Shown here one piece after another: positions 1-9,044 of a DNA stretch of 64,000 nt. Both the position numbers and the translations under genes were made by a program. Numbering within the stretch: the stretch's first letter is position 1; the number at the start of each line of letters is the position of its first letter. The notes below the pieces were generated by a model. That model had not been told where the DNA came from. It made no database searches and saw only the letters and a list, made by a program, of their open reading frames with translations. Source of the stretch: an uncultured Deferribacteraceae bacterium (GTDB lineage: Bacteria; Chrysiogenota; Deferribacteres; Deferribacterales; Mucispirillaceae); the NCBI GenBank assembly GCA_947041165.1, contig CAMRCY010000005.1, forward strand, positions 1 through 64,000, read 5' to 3'.

Positions 1-206
1 AGTTGTTCGAATACTGCCCGACTGCTAGCTGATTAATTAATTGGAACTATAGGTTTATTAATTGCAAATAGATTAACCTACAGCGTTATGATTATGATTG
101 GAGTTGGGTTACATAGTTGTTCGAATACTGCCCGACTGCTAGCTGATTAATTAATTGGAACTATAGGTTGATTAATTGTAAATAGATTAACCTACCACGT
201 TATTGT
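1..206. repeat. Two-copy tandem repeat, 114-bp period
   Basis: The block starting at position 1 (agttgttcgaatactgcccg) recurs at 115 and stays nearly identical for about 90 bp, to around 206. The few differences are single substitutions. It lies past the 3' end of the minus-strand gene that stops at 286. The left edge of the window may cut further copies. Confidence 0.9.
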
Positions 207-285
207 TGGAAACTATATATTCATTAATTAACAAATATAGCAAGTAAGGCTTGGTGAAAGTTAAACGAATTATAGTTGAAGTTTG

Positions 286-2187
286 TTACTTGCACTGGAG
301 AGATGGATTTAGTGCCGACATAAAACTCTTCTGTTTCAAACTGTTGCCAAATTCTGGCATACTAAATTTTTCAGTCTTAACATTTTTTATAGTTGACTTT
401 AAAACCGTTGATGGAATTGTGGTTATAGATTTTTCTGAGTAATAAAATCTTTCATCTTTGATCTCTCTGTTTGATCTATCAACAATAATTATTTCCATTC
501 TTTCTTTTTGATCTATAAGAGTATCTGTCAAAATAAGATCCGTATCAATATCTTTAATATCTTCAACTAATACTGGCGTTTCTATATCTGTTCTGCCGAC
601 TGATAGATCAATCGATAAACTTCTGTTAACTAAACTTGGTGACAGCAGTGCAAACTCTTGCGTAATATTACCTGCTGATACTAAGCTAGTTAAATTCTTT
701 TCATGTTCTATTACTGCTATCTCACGAACTTTCGCTACTCGTAATTTTTCTGCTTTTGCGTTGGCATTTGCAACTTCTAACTTATCTACTTTAGCTTTTG
801 CATTGGCATTAGCTACCTCTAATTTTTTGGACTCTAATTCTTCTACTGTCGCAGTAACAACATTTGTTGCACTTGCATCTTTCGCAGTAACATCGTTATC
901 AGTCGTTCTATCTTCTGTCATATAATTACTATATGCGATCATCTCTATAGTTGCAGTATCTAACATATCTATCTTGCCGTATAGTTCAATATCATTACTT
1001 AAAATCTCAGCATCACTATCTGAAAGCAATTCCGTTTTAACAATCTTTGTAGTATTAACTATCTTAACTGGTTCAGCCTTATTAACTGTTTGTACTTTAT
1101 CTATCTTATCTGCACTATCAATCTTCGCAAACGCTTTTTCTAATACAGTTGATTTATTGTTTGACTGTTCTTTATCTCTCTCTGTGACAACTATTTTTTT
1201 TGCAAATTTATCATTATTATCAACTTCATCTAAACTGCTATAAATATCTCGTTCGTTCATCGAAATATCTCTATAGTTATTTGCCGATAACGCAGTTTCA
1301 TCAGTTTTAGCAGTTTCAGCTGTTTTAGCAGTTGCAACTGTTTCAAAAGTTTCTGTACTTTCACCTGCTATAAACTCTTTAGCCGTTTTAGCCGTAATAT
1401 CGCTTTTAGCTGTTTTAGTAGTTGCCATTGTTTCAAAAGTTTCAGCTGTTTCTCGGCTTACTACTGTTTGAACAATTTTGCCATCTATGTTTTCAATCTT
1501 AACTAACACTTTATCGGTTGATCTATCTTGATTAATATTTTGTTCTTCATAATTTTCGGCAACAGTTATTTGTTTATCATCACTTTCTGTAACTGATAAC
1601 TGCTCTTTACTATCCCCTACTATTAACTTTTGATCTATATTACCTTGTTCATCTATACTTATATAAATGTTTTTATCACCACTTATAACATCATCATTAC
1701 TGCTTACTAATAATTCGTTCTCTAACTGATTATTTAGTTCATTTAATTCAGCTGAAACAAGTGTCATCTCTTCTTCTATATTGCCTTGCTCATCTATACT
1801 TATATAAATGTTCTTATCGCTAGTTTGTAAAACGTTTTGAGATATACCTAAATCTAATGTTGATAAATCTGATATTAATAAATTTGATGAAAAACCCTCT
1901 TCTGATTGAAAAGAATTCACCTGATATATATTTGAAATTATTTGATTTACTCTTGAATAAACGCTGTCTGCAAGATCTATACTGTGAGTTGTTTCACCAT
2001 TATTTGATGATGACAATATCTCAAGATCCACAGGATTTAATATTAGATTTGATTGATTAACTGAATTTAATGATTTATCATCTTTTTTAGATACTATCTT
2101 GTAATTATTAGTTATCATGACTAAACCAAATGGAATAGACACAACAATACCTAATACAAAAACTTTTAATATATGTTTTATAATCAT
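286..2187 (-). CDS. Repeat-rich membrane-anchored protein of unknown function
   Basis: A 633-aa protein that I do not recognise. Residues about 5-25 form one hydrophobic segment, likely an uncleaved anchor or signal sequence. The rest is hydrophilic, rich in T, D, E, K and N, and has no cysteine-based motif. The element DKNIYISIDEQGNI occurs twice, near residues 124 and 171. A Thr/Ala/Lys/Glu-rich stretch (TAET, TAKTAK) fills about residues 240-310, and LEVANANAKA occurs twice near residue 460. GAAGG sits just before the ATG. It lies 39 bp behind cheZ and may be co-transcribed with it. The repeats and low complexity suggest a flexible periplasmic linker or spacer protein; any role in chemotaxis or motility is only inferred from position. 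Confidence 0.7.
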   Translation of the reverse strand: MIIKHILKVFVLGIVVSIPFGLVMITNNYKIVSKKDDKSLNSVNQSNLILNPVDLEILSSSNNGETTHSIDLADSVYSRVNQIISNIYQVNSFQSEEGFSSNLLISDLSTLDLGISQNVLQTSDKNIYISIDEQGNIEEEMTLVSAELNELNNQLENELLVSSNDDVISGDKNIYISIDEQGNIDQKLIVGDSKEQLSVTESDDKQITVAENYEEQNINQDRSTDKVLVKIENIDGKIVQTVVSRETAETFETMATTKTAKSDITAKTAKEFIAGESTETFETVATAKTAETAKTDETALSANNYRDISMNERDIYSSLDEVDNNDKFAKKIVVTERDKEQSNNKSTVLEKAFAKIDSADKIDKVQTVNKAEPVKIVNTTKIVKTELLSDSDAEILSNDIELYGKIDMLDTATIEMIAYSNYMTEDRTTDNDVTAKDASATNVVTATVEELESKKLEVANANAKAKVDKLEVANANAKAEKLRVAKVREIAVIEHEKNLTSLVSAGNITQEFALLSPSLVNRSLSIDLSVGRTDIETPVLVEDIKDIDTDLILTDTLIDQKERMEIIIVDRSNREIKDERFYYSEKSITTIPSTVLKSTIKNVKTEKFSMPEFGNSLKQKSFMSALNPSLQCK

Positions 2188-2226
2188 TAAATTATACCTT
2201 CATAACTTGAATTCATACAGCCGAAA

Positions 2227-3357
2227 CTAATTCAGACCAAAATCATTCAGTAATGTTTTTACATCATCGCTATCATCTTTGATAGGCAAACTGTTGAAAT
2301 GTAGAAACCCAACTAGTGATCCTAACGCTGTACCTATTTCACGCATTGACAACATTACTTTATGTAATTTTTGCTCTGTTATATCTTGAAACTCTAAACT
2401 TTCTAAAACTCTTAATCCCATCTTATCAATCTTGCTGGTAACAGAATCAATAGCCTCTAAACGATTGTTTATAGCTCCAATATCATTATTTTTTAATGCC
2501 GTTCTTAATTCTAATGTGTGTACAGAAAGTAGTTTATAGTAATCAAGTAATGTTTCTGCCGATTGAACAAGAGTTGTTATCGCATCATCTGTTGTTCTGT
2601 TAACCGATACAAGCGATGTTAAGATATCTGGAACTGATCCTCTTGTTTCTGATACAGTAGGAGTGATGTCATCCATCTTTTCTTTTAACTCAGATATTAA
2701 TCGCAATAACTCACCAACCTCACCTTTTACATTGAGGGAACTATTATCTACTTTCTCGCCTGATATAATTTTTTTAGCAGCTAATTTAAGATCTTCTACT
2801 GACATATATTTAAAAACATCCTTATTTATATCTACATCTTCTGTACACATCTGTAGATCTTTTTTATCTGGAACTTCTATTGGTTTTGTTAAATCGATTA
2901 CATCTAGATCATCTATAGAAACAGCATCAATATTGTTTATATTATCCGCTTTATTCCCTAACTCTTTTTGAACATCTTCTTGATAAATATAATTATCGTA
3001 ATAATCATCACTGTTGTGATACCCATCATCACCATAATCATCTATCTGATAATCATCGGCATGAAGAGAAATCACTGCATGACCTGTAATTTTGTCATCC
3101 ACTGAAAGATCATTTATATTTAATAAATTATCTGCCGTGTCTAGTAAGCTATCTGCTGTGTCTAGCAAACTATCTGCCGTGTTTAACAAAGTAGCACCAG
3201 TATCTAATGAACTATCTGCGGTACTAAGCAAACTATCTGCCGTGTCTAGCAAACTATCCGACGTGCCTAACGTACTATCTTCTATATCAAGCAAGCTATC
3301 CGATGTGCCTAACATACTAGCTTCTGTATCAAGCAAACTATCCGACGTGCCTAACAT
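2227..3357 (-). CDS. cheZ: CheZ-type chemotaxis phosphatase with N-terminal heptad-repeat region
   Basis: A 376-aa protein. Its last about 180 residues match CheZ, which dephosphorylates CheY-P. The family signature appears as LEFQDITEQKLHKVM, keeping the Asp and the catalytic Gln of the DxxxQ element. The N-terminus (residues 1-77) is eleven back-to-back heptads of the type LLDTADS or MLGTSDS, followed by an Asp/Tyr-rich linker (about 90-125). Classical CheZ is near 214 aa, so this one carries about 160 extra residues. The ATG at 3357 has AGGTG 5 nt upstream, and a second in-frame ATG occurs two heptads later. The frame stays open upstream into the A10 tract at the end of cheW. CheW lies just before it on the same strand. 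Confidence 0.85.
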   Translation of the reverse strand: MLGTSDSLLDTEASMLGTSDSLLDIEDSTLGTSDSLLDTADSLLSTADSSLDTGATLLNTADSLLDTADSLLDTADNLLNINDLSVDDKITGHAVISLHADDYQIDDYGDDGYHNSDDYYDNYIYQEDVQKELGNKADNINNIDAVSIDDLDVIDLTKPIEVPDKKDLQMCTEDVDINKDVFKYMSVEDLKLAAKKIISGEKVDNSSLNVKGEVGELLRLISELKEKMDDITPTVSETRGSVPDILTSLVSVNRTTDDAITTLVQSAETLLDYYKLLSVHTLELRTALKNNDIGAINNRLEAIDSVTSKIDKMGLRVLESLEFQDITEQKLHKVMLSMREIGTALGSLVGFLHFNSLPIKDDSDDVKTLLNDFGLN

Positions 3358-3386
3358 ACTAGCACCTAAGTTATCGTCAACTTGAG

Positions 3387-4448
3387 CTAGTTTTTTTTTT
3401 CAGAATCCTTACGCTTTTTCTTGTTAAGCTCTTCAGTTTCTTTCTCTCTCATGTTAAGTTCTTTTGATATTAAAGAATCTAACTCATCTTGCGAAACATG
3501 AACAGTTTCTTCTACTCCAGATTGAGATACAGCATCAGCTAAAACATCTTCTACTGAGCCACCTCTACGTTTACTGTTTAACGCATCTGTTTCTTTCTCT
3601 CTTGCTAATAACTCAGCAGCTATTAAATCATCTATGCTTCCTAGCTCATCGCTTTCATCTTCATCTTCTTCTGGTAATGGAGCTTCTGCAACTGGATTTG
3701 ATTTTTTGACTTCATTTAATTGTTCAGTTTCTAACTCACGCTTCTTTAACTCTTGCATTATCGCCTGATCTATATCAGAACTATCTTCAACAGGAGCTTG
3801 TGGAGCAGGAGCTTGTGCAACATCTAAAACCACTGGAGCAACAACCGCTTTTGGTTTATCTCCTGAACCGTTTGTAGTCGCTTTTGCCTCAACTGACTTA
3901 CTCTTTGGAGCAGTTTTTGGCTTATTACCTTTGCCACCTAACATGATTTTTCTAAGATCACTATCTCCGATGTTATTGCCATCTTTTAATACTCTATCAA
4001 TATCAAGTATCATAACAAGTCGCTCATCGTATCTGCAAATTCCTAATATATACTCTTGCCCAACCGATCCTACAAGTGGTGGAGCAGGTTCTATCATCTC
4101 TTTCGTAACACGAATAACTGCCGTTACTTCATCTACTACAAAACCTATATTGCTTCTATCAAAACGCACAACGATAATACGTGTAGTTTGATCAAAATCA
4201 TGGGTATTAAGATTAAATTTTATTCTTAAATCCATAACAGGAATAACTTTTCCTCGTAAATTCATCACACCTAATACGTAGTCGTCCAAACGAGGAACAA
4301 CAGTGATCTCTACAGTTTTTATTATTTCCTGTATCTTTAAAACATCAATTGCATATTCTTCATCGCCTAGCTTCATTCCGACAAGCTCAATTATATCAAC
4401 TTCGCTATCTGAATTATAACTTTCTGACAAATCAAAAATTTGTTCCAT
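3387..4448 (-). CDS. cheW: CheW-domain chemotaxis coupling protein with long charged tail
   Basis: A 353-aa protein. Residues about 15-165 form a CheW domain: IIELVGMKLGDEEYAIDVLK, VVPRLDDYVLGVMNLRGKVIP, DLR and ILGICRYDERLVMILDIDRV are all typical. CheW links chemoreceptors to the CheA kinase. A usual CheW is about 160 aa, so more than half of this protein is an added Ala/Pro- and Glu/Lys-rich tail. The tail carries three copies of a about 20-residue element (IDQAIMQELKKRELETEQLN near 226, a second near 272 and a third near 323). The gene is followed by cheZ and preceded by the MinD-type ATPase, suggesting an operon. The stop codon lies right after an A10 tract. Confidence 0.88.
   Translation of the reverse strand: MEQIFDLSESYNSDSEVDIIELVGMKLGDEEYAIDVLKIQEIIKTVEITVVPRLDDYVLGVMNLRGKVIPVMDLRIKFNLNTHDFDQTTRIIVVRFDRSNIGFVVDEVTAVIRVTKEMIEPAPPLVGSVGQEYILGICRYDERLVMILDIDRVLKDGNNIGDSDLRKIMLGGKGNKPKTAPKSKSVEAKATTNGSGDKPKAVVAPVVLDVAQAPAPQAPVEDSSDIDQAIMQELKKRELETEQLNEVKKSNPVAEAPLPEEDEDESDELGSIDDLIAAELLAREKETDALNSKRRGGSVEDVLADAVSQSGVEETVHVSQDELDSLISKELNMREKETEELNKKKRKDSEKKN
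3391..3400 (-). other. A10 homopolymer at the cheW/cheZ junction (possible frameshift or phase-variation site)
   Basis: On the minus strand the last cheW codons are GAA AAA AAA AAC TAG, containing ten consecutive A. The cheZ frame is the -1 frame here and is open from the A tract (AAA CTA GCT CAA GTT) to the cheZ ATG 30-40 nt later. A -1 ribosomal slip, or a one-base expansion of the tract, would give a continuous CheW-CheZ polypeptide. Confidence 0.6.
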
Positions 4449-4483
4449 TTAAATCCCCATTCTCTAAAATAGATAATATAGTA

Positions 4484-5368
4484 TTATAATTTAAGAAGTA
4501 TTTGATCGCGTATATCATCTATACAACCAACTACATCACTCTCTGGATGCCTCGTATAATAAGGCTGAAGTAACTTTATTGACTCGCTTATATCCTCATC
4601 ATATGGGATAAAGCCTAATTTCTCTACATTAATATTTAAATACTTTTCAACTACTGATGAAAAGCCGTGAAAAACATTTAACTCTCTCTTATATTTAACC
4701 ATGTTTAATATCATACCAGGTTTAAAATATTCTATAAACGATTCTATCGTTGCCGACATCTTCGGATCAATCTGCTCTGCTAAGTCAATGATTGATTGAA
4801 CAGATGGAAAGTTCATACTCTTACTGCGTAACTTCTTATTCATCTCTTCAAAATCCCATCTATTTGCAAGCAGTCTTTCTATATGTCTAAATATAGCAAC
4901 TTTTAGAAAGCCATACGCATTCTCAATAGATGTTGGCTCGCCACTCATTATAACAATCTTTTTGTCTGCAACATTAAATATATCTATCATGTTGAAACTT
5001 GTGCCTGCACCTAGATCCATAATTACATAATCGTATGATGATGATTTTAAATTGGTAAGTATTTTCATCTTCTCATGCTTAGATATATTAGCCATGCCTA
5101 ACACATCACCTGAGCCACCAATAAAATCAACGCCTGCTGGAGATTTAACTATAACCTCATCCAACTTCGCCTTATCTCGTATAAAATTATATAAGCTTAC
5201 ACCAGGTATTTTTAAGCCAACAAAATTATGTAGGTTTGCGCCACCTAAATCAATGTCTACTAGCAACACTTTATGCTTCAAGGATGAAAGTGATATCGCT
5301 AAACTAGATGAACAAAAACTTTTACCAACACCACCTTTACCAGATGCTATTGCTACCAATTGTGCCAT
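4484..5368 (-). CDS. MinD/ParA-family P-loop ATPase
   Basis: About 294 aa from the ATG at 5368, where the protein begins MAQLVAIASGKGGVGKS. That is the deviant Walker A motif (KGGVGKS) at the position normal for MinD, ParA and FlhG proteins; the longer open frame back to 5425 adds 19 atypical residues. LLVDIDLGGANLH and YDYVIMDLGAG are the other nucleotide-binding elements, and GEPTSIENAYGFLK is typical of MinD-like proteins that act with flagellar or chemotaxis genes. The C-terminus has no obvious amphipathic membrane-targeting helix. It lies immediately upstream of cheW. It could be FlhG (flagellar number) or a chemoreceptor-array positioning ATPase; the sequence does not decide. Confidence 0.85.
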   Translation of the reverse strand: MAQLVAIASGKGGVGKSFCSSSLAISLSSLKHKVLLVDIDLGGANLHNFVGLKIPGVSLYNFIRDKAKLDEVIVKSPAGVDFIGGSGDVLGMANISKHEKMKILTNLKSSSYDYVIMDLGAGTSFNMIDIFNVADKKIVIMSGEPTSIENAYGFLKVAIFRHIERLLANRWDFEEMNKKLRSKSMNFPSVQSIIDLAEQIDPKMSATIESFIEYFKPGMILNMVKYKRELNVFHGFSSVVEKYLNINVEKLGFIPYDEDISESIKLLQPYYTRHPESDVVGCIDDIRDQILLKL

Positions 5369-5478
5369 ATCTAAATTACCCCGTGACAATAACTTAATTA
5401 TTTGTAACCAATAACTAATATACAAAATAAAGACTTATGATATAGTAATATAATTGTTTTGTCTATATTATTTGATAG

Positions 5479-5865
5479 TATCGTACAAAATAGAAAATAA
5501 TTGACTTAACTGTTACTTAATAAAAAAATAAATATGTAAATCTAATTGAGATACTCATACTCTCATATCGTTCAAAATGAAAATAAACTGAGCATATATG
5601 TTGAAACCTTGCTACTCTTCTATTGCTTACATATTAAAAATAACTATCAAAATTTAATTAAATTATTCATAATATATATCGTTTAATATTGAAAGAAACT
5701 GTAACACTATTATTGTAGCACTTATATACTGAAAATAACTGCATAAAGATAATTCAATTACTCATAATATATATCGTTCAAAATCAAAATAAACTGTATA
5801 ATTATATCTGTAAATTATTTTGCCTGATATCGTGTTGCAATAAAATAAACTATTAAATATGATAA
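5479..5865. repeat. Decayed tandem array (about 50-bp steps) ending inside the DUF2062 gene
   Basis: The core TATCGT, then about 8 nt, then AAAATAAACT recurs at 5479, 5566, 5677 and 5772, with weaker intermediate copies near 5627 and 5725. Copies at 5566 and 5772 match over about 26 nt with one difference. The last copy, at 5828 (atatcgt, 8 nt, aaaataaact), is the 3' end of the DUF2062 coding sequence. The rest of the gap from 5369 to 5814 holds no gene that I can support. Confidence 0.65.
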
Positions 5866-6255
5866 AATCGCTGCGATCAAACCTATAATATGAGTGCCTA
5901 CTATAAACGGTAAAAGAATGCTTTCGAAAAAATCTTTCACATTGCTTAAATTAATCGAACTCCAATCATCAGGTATAATTATCTTTCTGCCCAATATAAA
6001 AGCACCAAACTTTGTTGTAGCTCCATATATAAATGGTATAGTGATAGGATTAGTAATATACGCTCCCAAAATTAACGGATACACGGGGAGGTTAAAAAAG
6101 GTAGAACAAAATAACGCTATATAAGTATGGAAACCTATATACGGTGAAAGTCCTATTAAAACACCTAAAAAAGTAGCACGTGCTAAATCTCTAGGTGATC
6201 TATCTAGTGATAACATTAATCTAAATTTAATTCTGAGTTTTTCTAATATCTTCAT
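5815..6255 (-). CDS. DUF2062 small integral membrane protein
   Basis: 146 aa. The pattern RSPRDLARATFLGVLIGLSP followed by a hydrophobic helix, then NLPVYPLILGAYITNPITIP, is characteristic of DUF2062, a family of small inner-membrane proteins of unknown function. Three hydrophobic stretches are visible: about residues 28-50, 55-80 and 118-140. It lies 42 bp downstream of lon on the same strand. Its last codons resemble the units of the tandem array that follows it. Confidence 0.85.
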   Translation of the reverse strand: MKILEKLRIKFRLMLSLDRSPRDLARATFLGVLIGLSPYIGFHTYIALFCSTFFNLPVYPLILGAYITNPITIPFIYGATTKFGAFILGRKIIIPDDWSSINLSNVKDFFESILLPFIVGTHIIGLIAAILSYLIVYFIATRYQAK

Positions 6256-6297
6256 CTAACTCTATTATACTAATATGTATGTATAAATCAATATCAT

Positions 6298-8631
6298 TTA
6301 TAATCCCACTATTGCATGTTTTGCAACTTCATTAAAATTGCTAACTTCTATAAGCTTCATAGACTTCGTTACATACTCTGGAAGTTTTAACAAATCCCTA
6401 GCATTCTTCTTTGGTATTATTACTGTTGTTGCACCTATTCGTTTAGCTGCAAGTAACTTTTCCTTCAATCCACCGATCGGTAAAACTCTACCAGTTATCG
6501 TGATCTCTCCCGTCATAGCAACTGCGTGACGCACTTTTTTTGATGTCAATATAGACAGTAACGCCGTAGCTATTGTTATTCCTGCTGATGGACCATCTTT
6601 CGGAATTGCTCCCGCTGGAACATGTATATGATAATCATACTCTGTAAATGATTTACTATCAATATTATAATCTGATGCAACTGTTTTAATAAAACTTAAT
6701 GCCGCCTTTGAAGACTCTTTCATAACCTCTCCAAGCATACCCGTTACTATTAAATTTCCACTACCTGGATATCTTGCACACTCAACAAATAAAACCTCGC
6801 CACCAACTGGTGTCCATGCAAGACCTGTTGCAACTCCGATATCACTGCTTGTTAATTCGTCCTCTTTCATATACTTATCTGGACCTAGAAGATCACTCAA
6901 ATTCTTTTCAGTAACTTTGAACTTACTATACTTCTTTTCAACTATACCTCGTCCTACTTTTCTGCACAACTTATTTATAACTTGCTCTAGATGACGAAGT
7001 CCACTCTCTCTTGTATACGCTGAAATAAGTTTCATTATTGAATGCTTATCAAAACTTATTTGACTGCTCGTTAATCCATTCTCTTTTATCGCACTTGATA
7101 TAATATATTTCTCTGCAATAATAACTTTCTCTTCCTCTGTATAGCCTGGGATGTGAATTATCTCCATTCTATCTTGCAACGGTAGAGGAATTGCATCTAA
7201 CATATTTGCCGTAGTTATAAATAATACCTTGCTCAAATCAAACGGTAAAGCTAAATAATGATCTATAAAATTTTTGTTCTGCACTGGGTCTAAAACTTCT
7301 AATAATGCAGCCGATGGATCACCTTTAAAATCTGAACCTAGTTTATCTATCTCATCTAAAATAAATACTGGATTACTCGATCCTACTGTATTTAATCCTT
7401 GTATTATTCTGCCAGGCATCGCACCAACATATGTTCGTCTATGTCCTCTAATCTCCGCTTCATCTCTAACGCCTCCGAAACTGATAGATAAAAACTTTCT
7501 ACCCATTGCTGCTGCAATTGATCTTCCTAACGATGTTTTGCCAACTCCTGGAGGCCCTACTAAACATAATATAGGAGCTTTCATACTGCTGTTTAATGAA
7601 CGGATTGCAAGAAAATCTAATACACGTTCCTTGATCTCTTCTAATCCATAATGATCCTCTTCTAAAATCTTACTCGCATTTTTTATATCTAAATTATCAT
7701 CGGTACTAATGCTCCACGGGAGATCTGTTAATAGATCAAGATATGTTCTAACAATGTTAGCCTCAGGTGAGTCTTGGTGCATATTAGTTAATCTATCAAG
7801 CTGTTTCTCTGCCTCTTTTTTAACATCTTTAGGCATCTTTGCTTTACGAATTTTTTTCTTATACTCATCTGATTCTTTAACATGAACCTCTTCTTCTCCT
7901 AACTCTCGTTTAATAACTTTTAACTGCTCTTTTAAAAAGAAGTTTCGTTGTCCACGATCTATCTGTCCTTTTGTGTCTGAAAATATCTGACTCTTTAATT
8001 CTGATATAGCGATCTCATTATCAATTAAAACTAATAACTTATCTAACCTTTCTGAGTCTGATTCTAACTCTATTAATTCTTGTGCTGTCTCTAATTTTAA
8101 ACCTAAATTTCCTGCGATCACATCAACGATCTTACCGCTATCATCAACCTCTTCTACAAGTGGAAGTAAGTTTGTAATTAAATTTTTATCTAAATCCGTT
8201 GCACGCTCTAACCTCTCTTTCAACGCTCTCGTTTTTGCTGATAAAAGCAATTTATCCTCTTCTACCTTTGAAGTTATATTCTCTGTCTTAACCATAAAAA
8301 ATGGCTTAGTAGATTTATATTTTTCAATCTTTGCTCGAACTATTCCTTGAACTAATATTTTTATTGTACCTTCAGATATTGCACTCATACGAATTATAGT
8401 TGCGATTGTGCCAGACTGATAAATATCTTCCTTTTGTGGAGCATCTATAGTTGAATCTTTCTGACATGCTAGAAAAATAATATTCTCATCCTCTAATGCC
8501 GCTTCAACTGCCTGAACACTTGACTCTCTACCTACTACTAAAGATACAACCATATGAGGAAAAACTATCATATCTCTTATTGGAAGCAATGGAATAAAAT
8601 GTCCTTTAGCAATACTGTCTATAGTTTTCAT
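6298..8631 (-). CDS. lon: Lon ATP-dependent protease
   Basis: 777 aa, normal Lon length. It begins with the substrate-binding LAN domain (FIPLLPIRDMIVFPHMVVSL), then the AAA+ module with Walker A GPPGVGKTS (about residue 355) and VFILDEIDKLG, and a C-terminal protease domain with KDGPSAGITIATALLS (catalytic Ser about 675) and GGLKEKLLAAKRIG (catalytic Lys about 718). It degrades misfolded and short-lived regulatory proteins in the cytoplasm. GAGGT lies 8 nt before the ATG. It is followed closely by the DUF2062 gene. No divergence from the family is apparent. Confidence 0.97.
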   Translation of the reverse strand: MKTIDSIAKGHFIPLLPIRDMIVFPHMVVSLVVGRESSVQAVEAALEDENIIFLACQKDSTIDAPQKEDIYQSGTIATIIRMSAISEGTIKILVQGIVRAKIEKYKSTKPFFMVKTENITSKVEEDKLLLSAKTRALKERLERATDLDKNLITNLLPLVEEVDDSGKIVDVIAGNLGLKLETAQELIELESDSERLDKLLVLIDNEIAISELKSQIFSDTKGQIDRGQRNFFLKEQLKVIKRELGEEEVHVKESDEYKKKIRKAKMPKDVKKEAEKQLDRLTNMHQDSPEANIVRTYLDLLTDLPWSISTDDNLDIKNASKILEEDHYGLEEIKERVLDFLAIRSLNSSMKAPILCLVGPPGVGKTSLGRSIAAAMGRKFLSISFGGVRDEAEIRGHRRTYVGAMPGRIIQGLNTVGSSNPVFILDEIDKLGSDFKGDPSAALLEVLDPVQNKNFIDHYLALPFDLSKVLFITTANMLDAIPLPLQDRMEIIHIPGYTEEEKVIIAEKYIISSAIKENGLTSSQISFDKHSIMKLISAYTRESGLRHLEQVINKLCRKVGRGIVEKKYSKFKVTEKNLSDLLGPDKYMKEDELTSSDIGVATGLAWTPVGGEVLFVECARYPGSGNLIVTGMLGEVMKESSKAALSFIKTVASDYNIDSKSFTEYDYHIHVPAGAIPKDGPSAGITIATALLSILTSKKVRHAVAMTGEITITGRVLPIGGLKEKLLAAKRIGATTVIIPKKNARDLLKLPEYVTKSMKLIEVSNFNEVAKHAIVGL

Positions 8632-9044
8632 AATTAATACCTCATATCACATTTAGAATTATCTAATTTAGAGTGAAAATTAGTAAATAAGTTTTCACAT
8701 TTATTACTATCTTAACAATTAGATGAAGTTAATCTATAATATTAGCACCTACTATTATTGCAATAAATATAGTTATAAGTTATTAAAAATTAAGCTTACT
8801 ATCAATAAGTAAGCCGTTTATAGGTTTTAAAATTTGTTGATTATTAATGGGATTGGATTTCATATTATGAGATACTATTTTTTGATTATAGTTGACGAAT
8901 ATAATTAATTTATAATTGTTAAATAATTTCTCTTAAAATTAATGATGTAATGATACGATAAGAAATTTAATTAATCTGTAACAAGTTTATAATTAACTAC
9001 TCTCTTGTTCAAAAATTAATAATATATTGATTGAGTAGATTTTT
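8632..9044. other. 412-bp gap between galU and lon
   Basis: No open frame here resembles a protein. There is a short inverted repeat, gcttact/agtaagc (8794-8800 and 8808-8814). Two loosely similar AT-rich segments lie about 80 bp apart, near 8910 and 8990. The lon promoter must lie here, but I cannot place it with confidence. Confidence 0.5.

Noticed and set aside
1-40. tRNA gene at the left edge
   Set aside because: The T-arm-like string does not form a T-stem and no other tRNA arms are present.
251-442. 63-aa plus-strand open frame
   Set aside because: It lies antisense to the 633-aa protein and has no family, good start context or neighbour support.
3092-3385. Plus-strand 97-aa open frame opposite the CheZ heptad repeats
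   Set aside because: It is the antisense shadow of the repeat, with the same periodicity and no ribosome-binding site; the minus-strand frame continues into a real CheZ domain.
8794-8814. Small hairpin in the galU-lon gap as a terminator
   Set aside because: The stem is only 7 bp, there is no T run, and it lies more than 150 bp from either gene.
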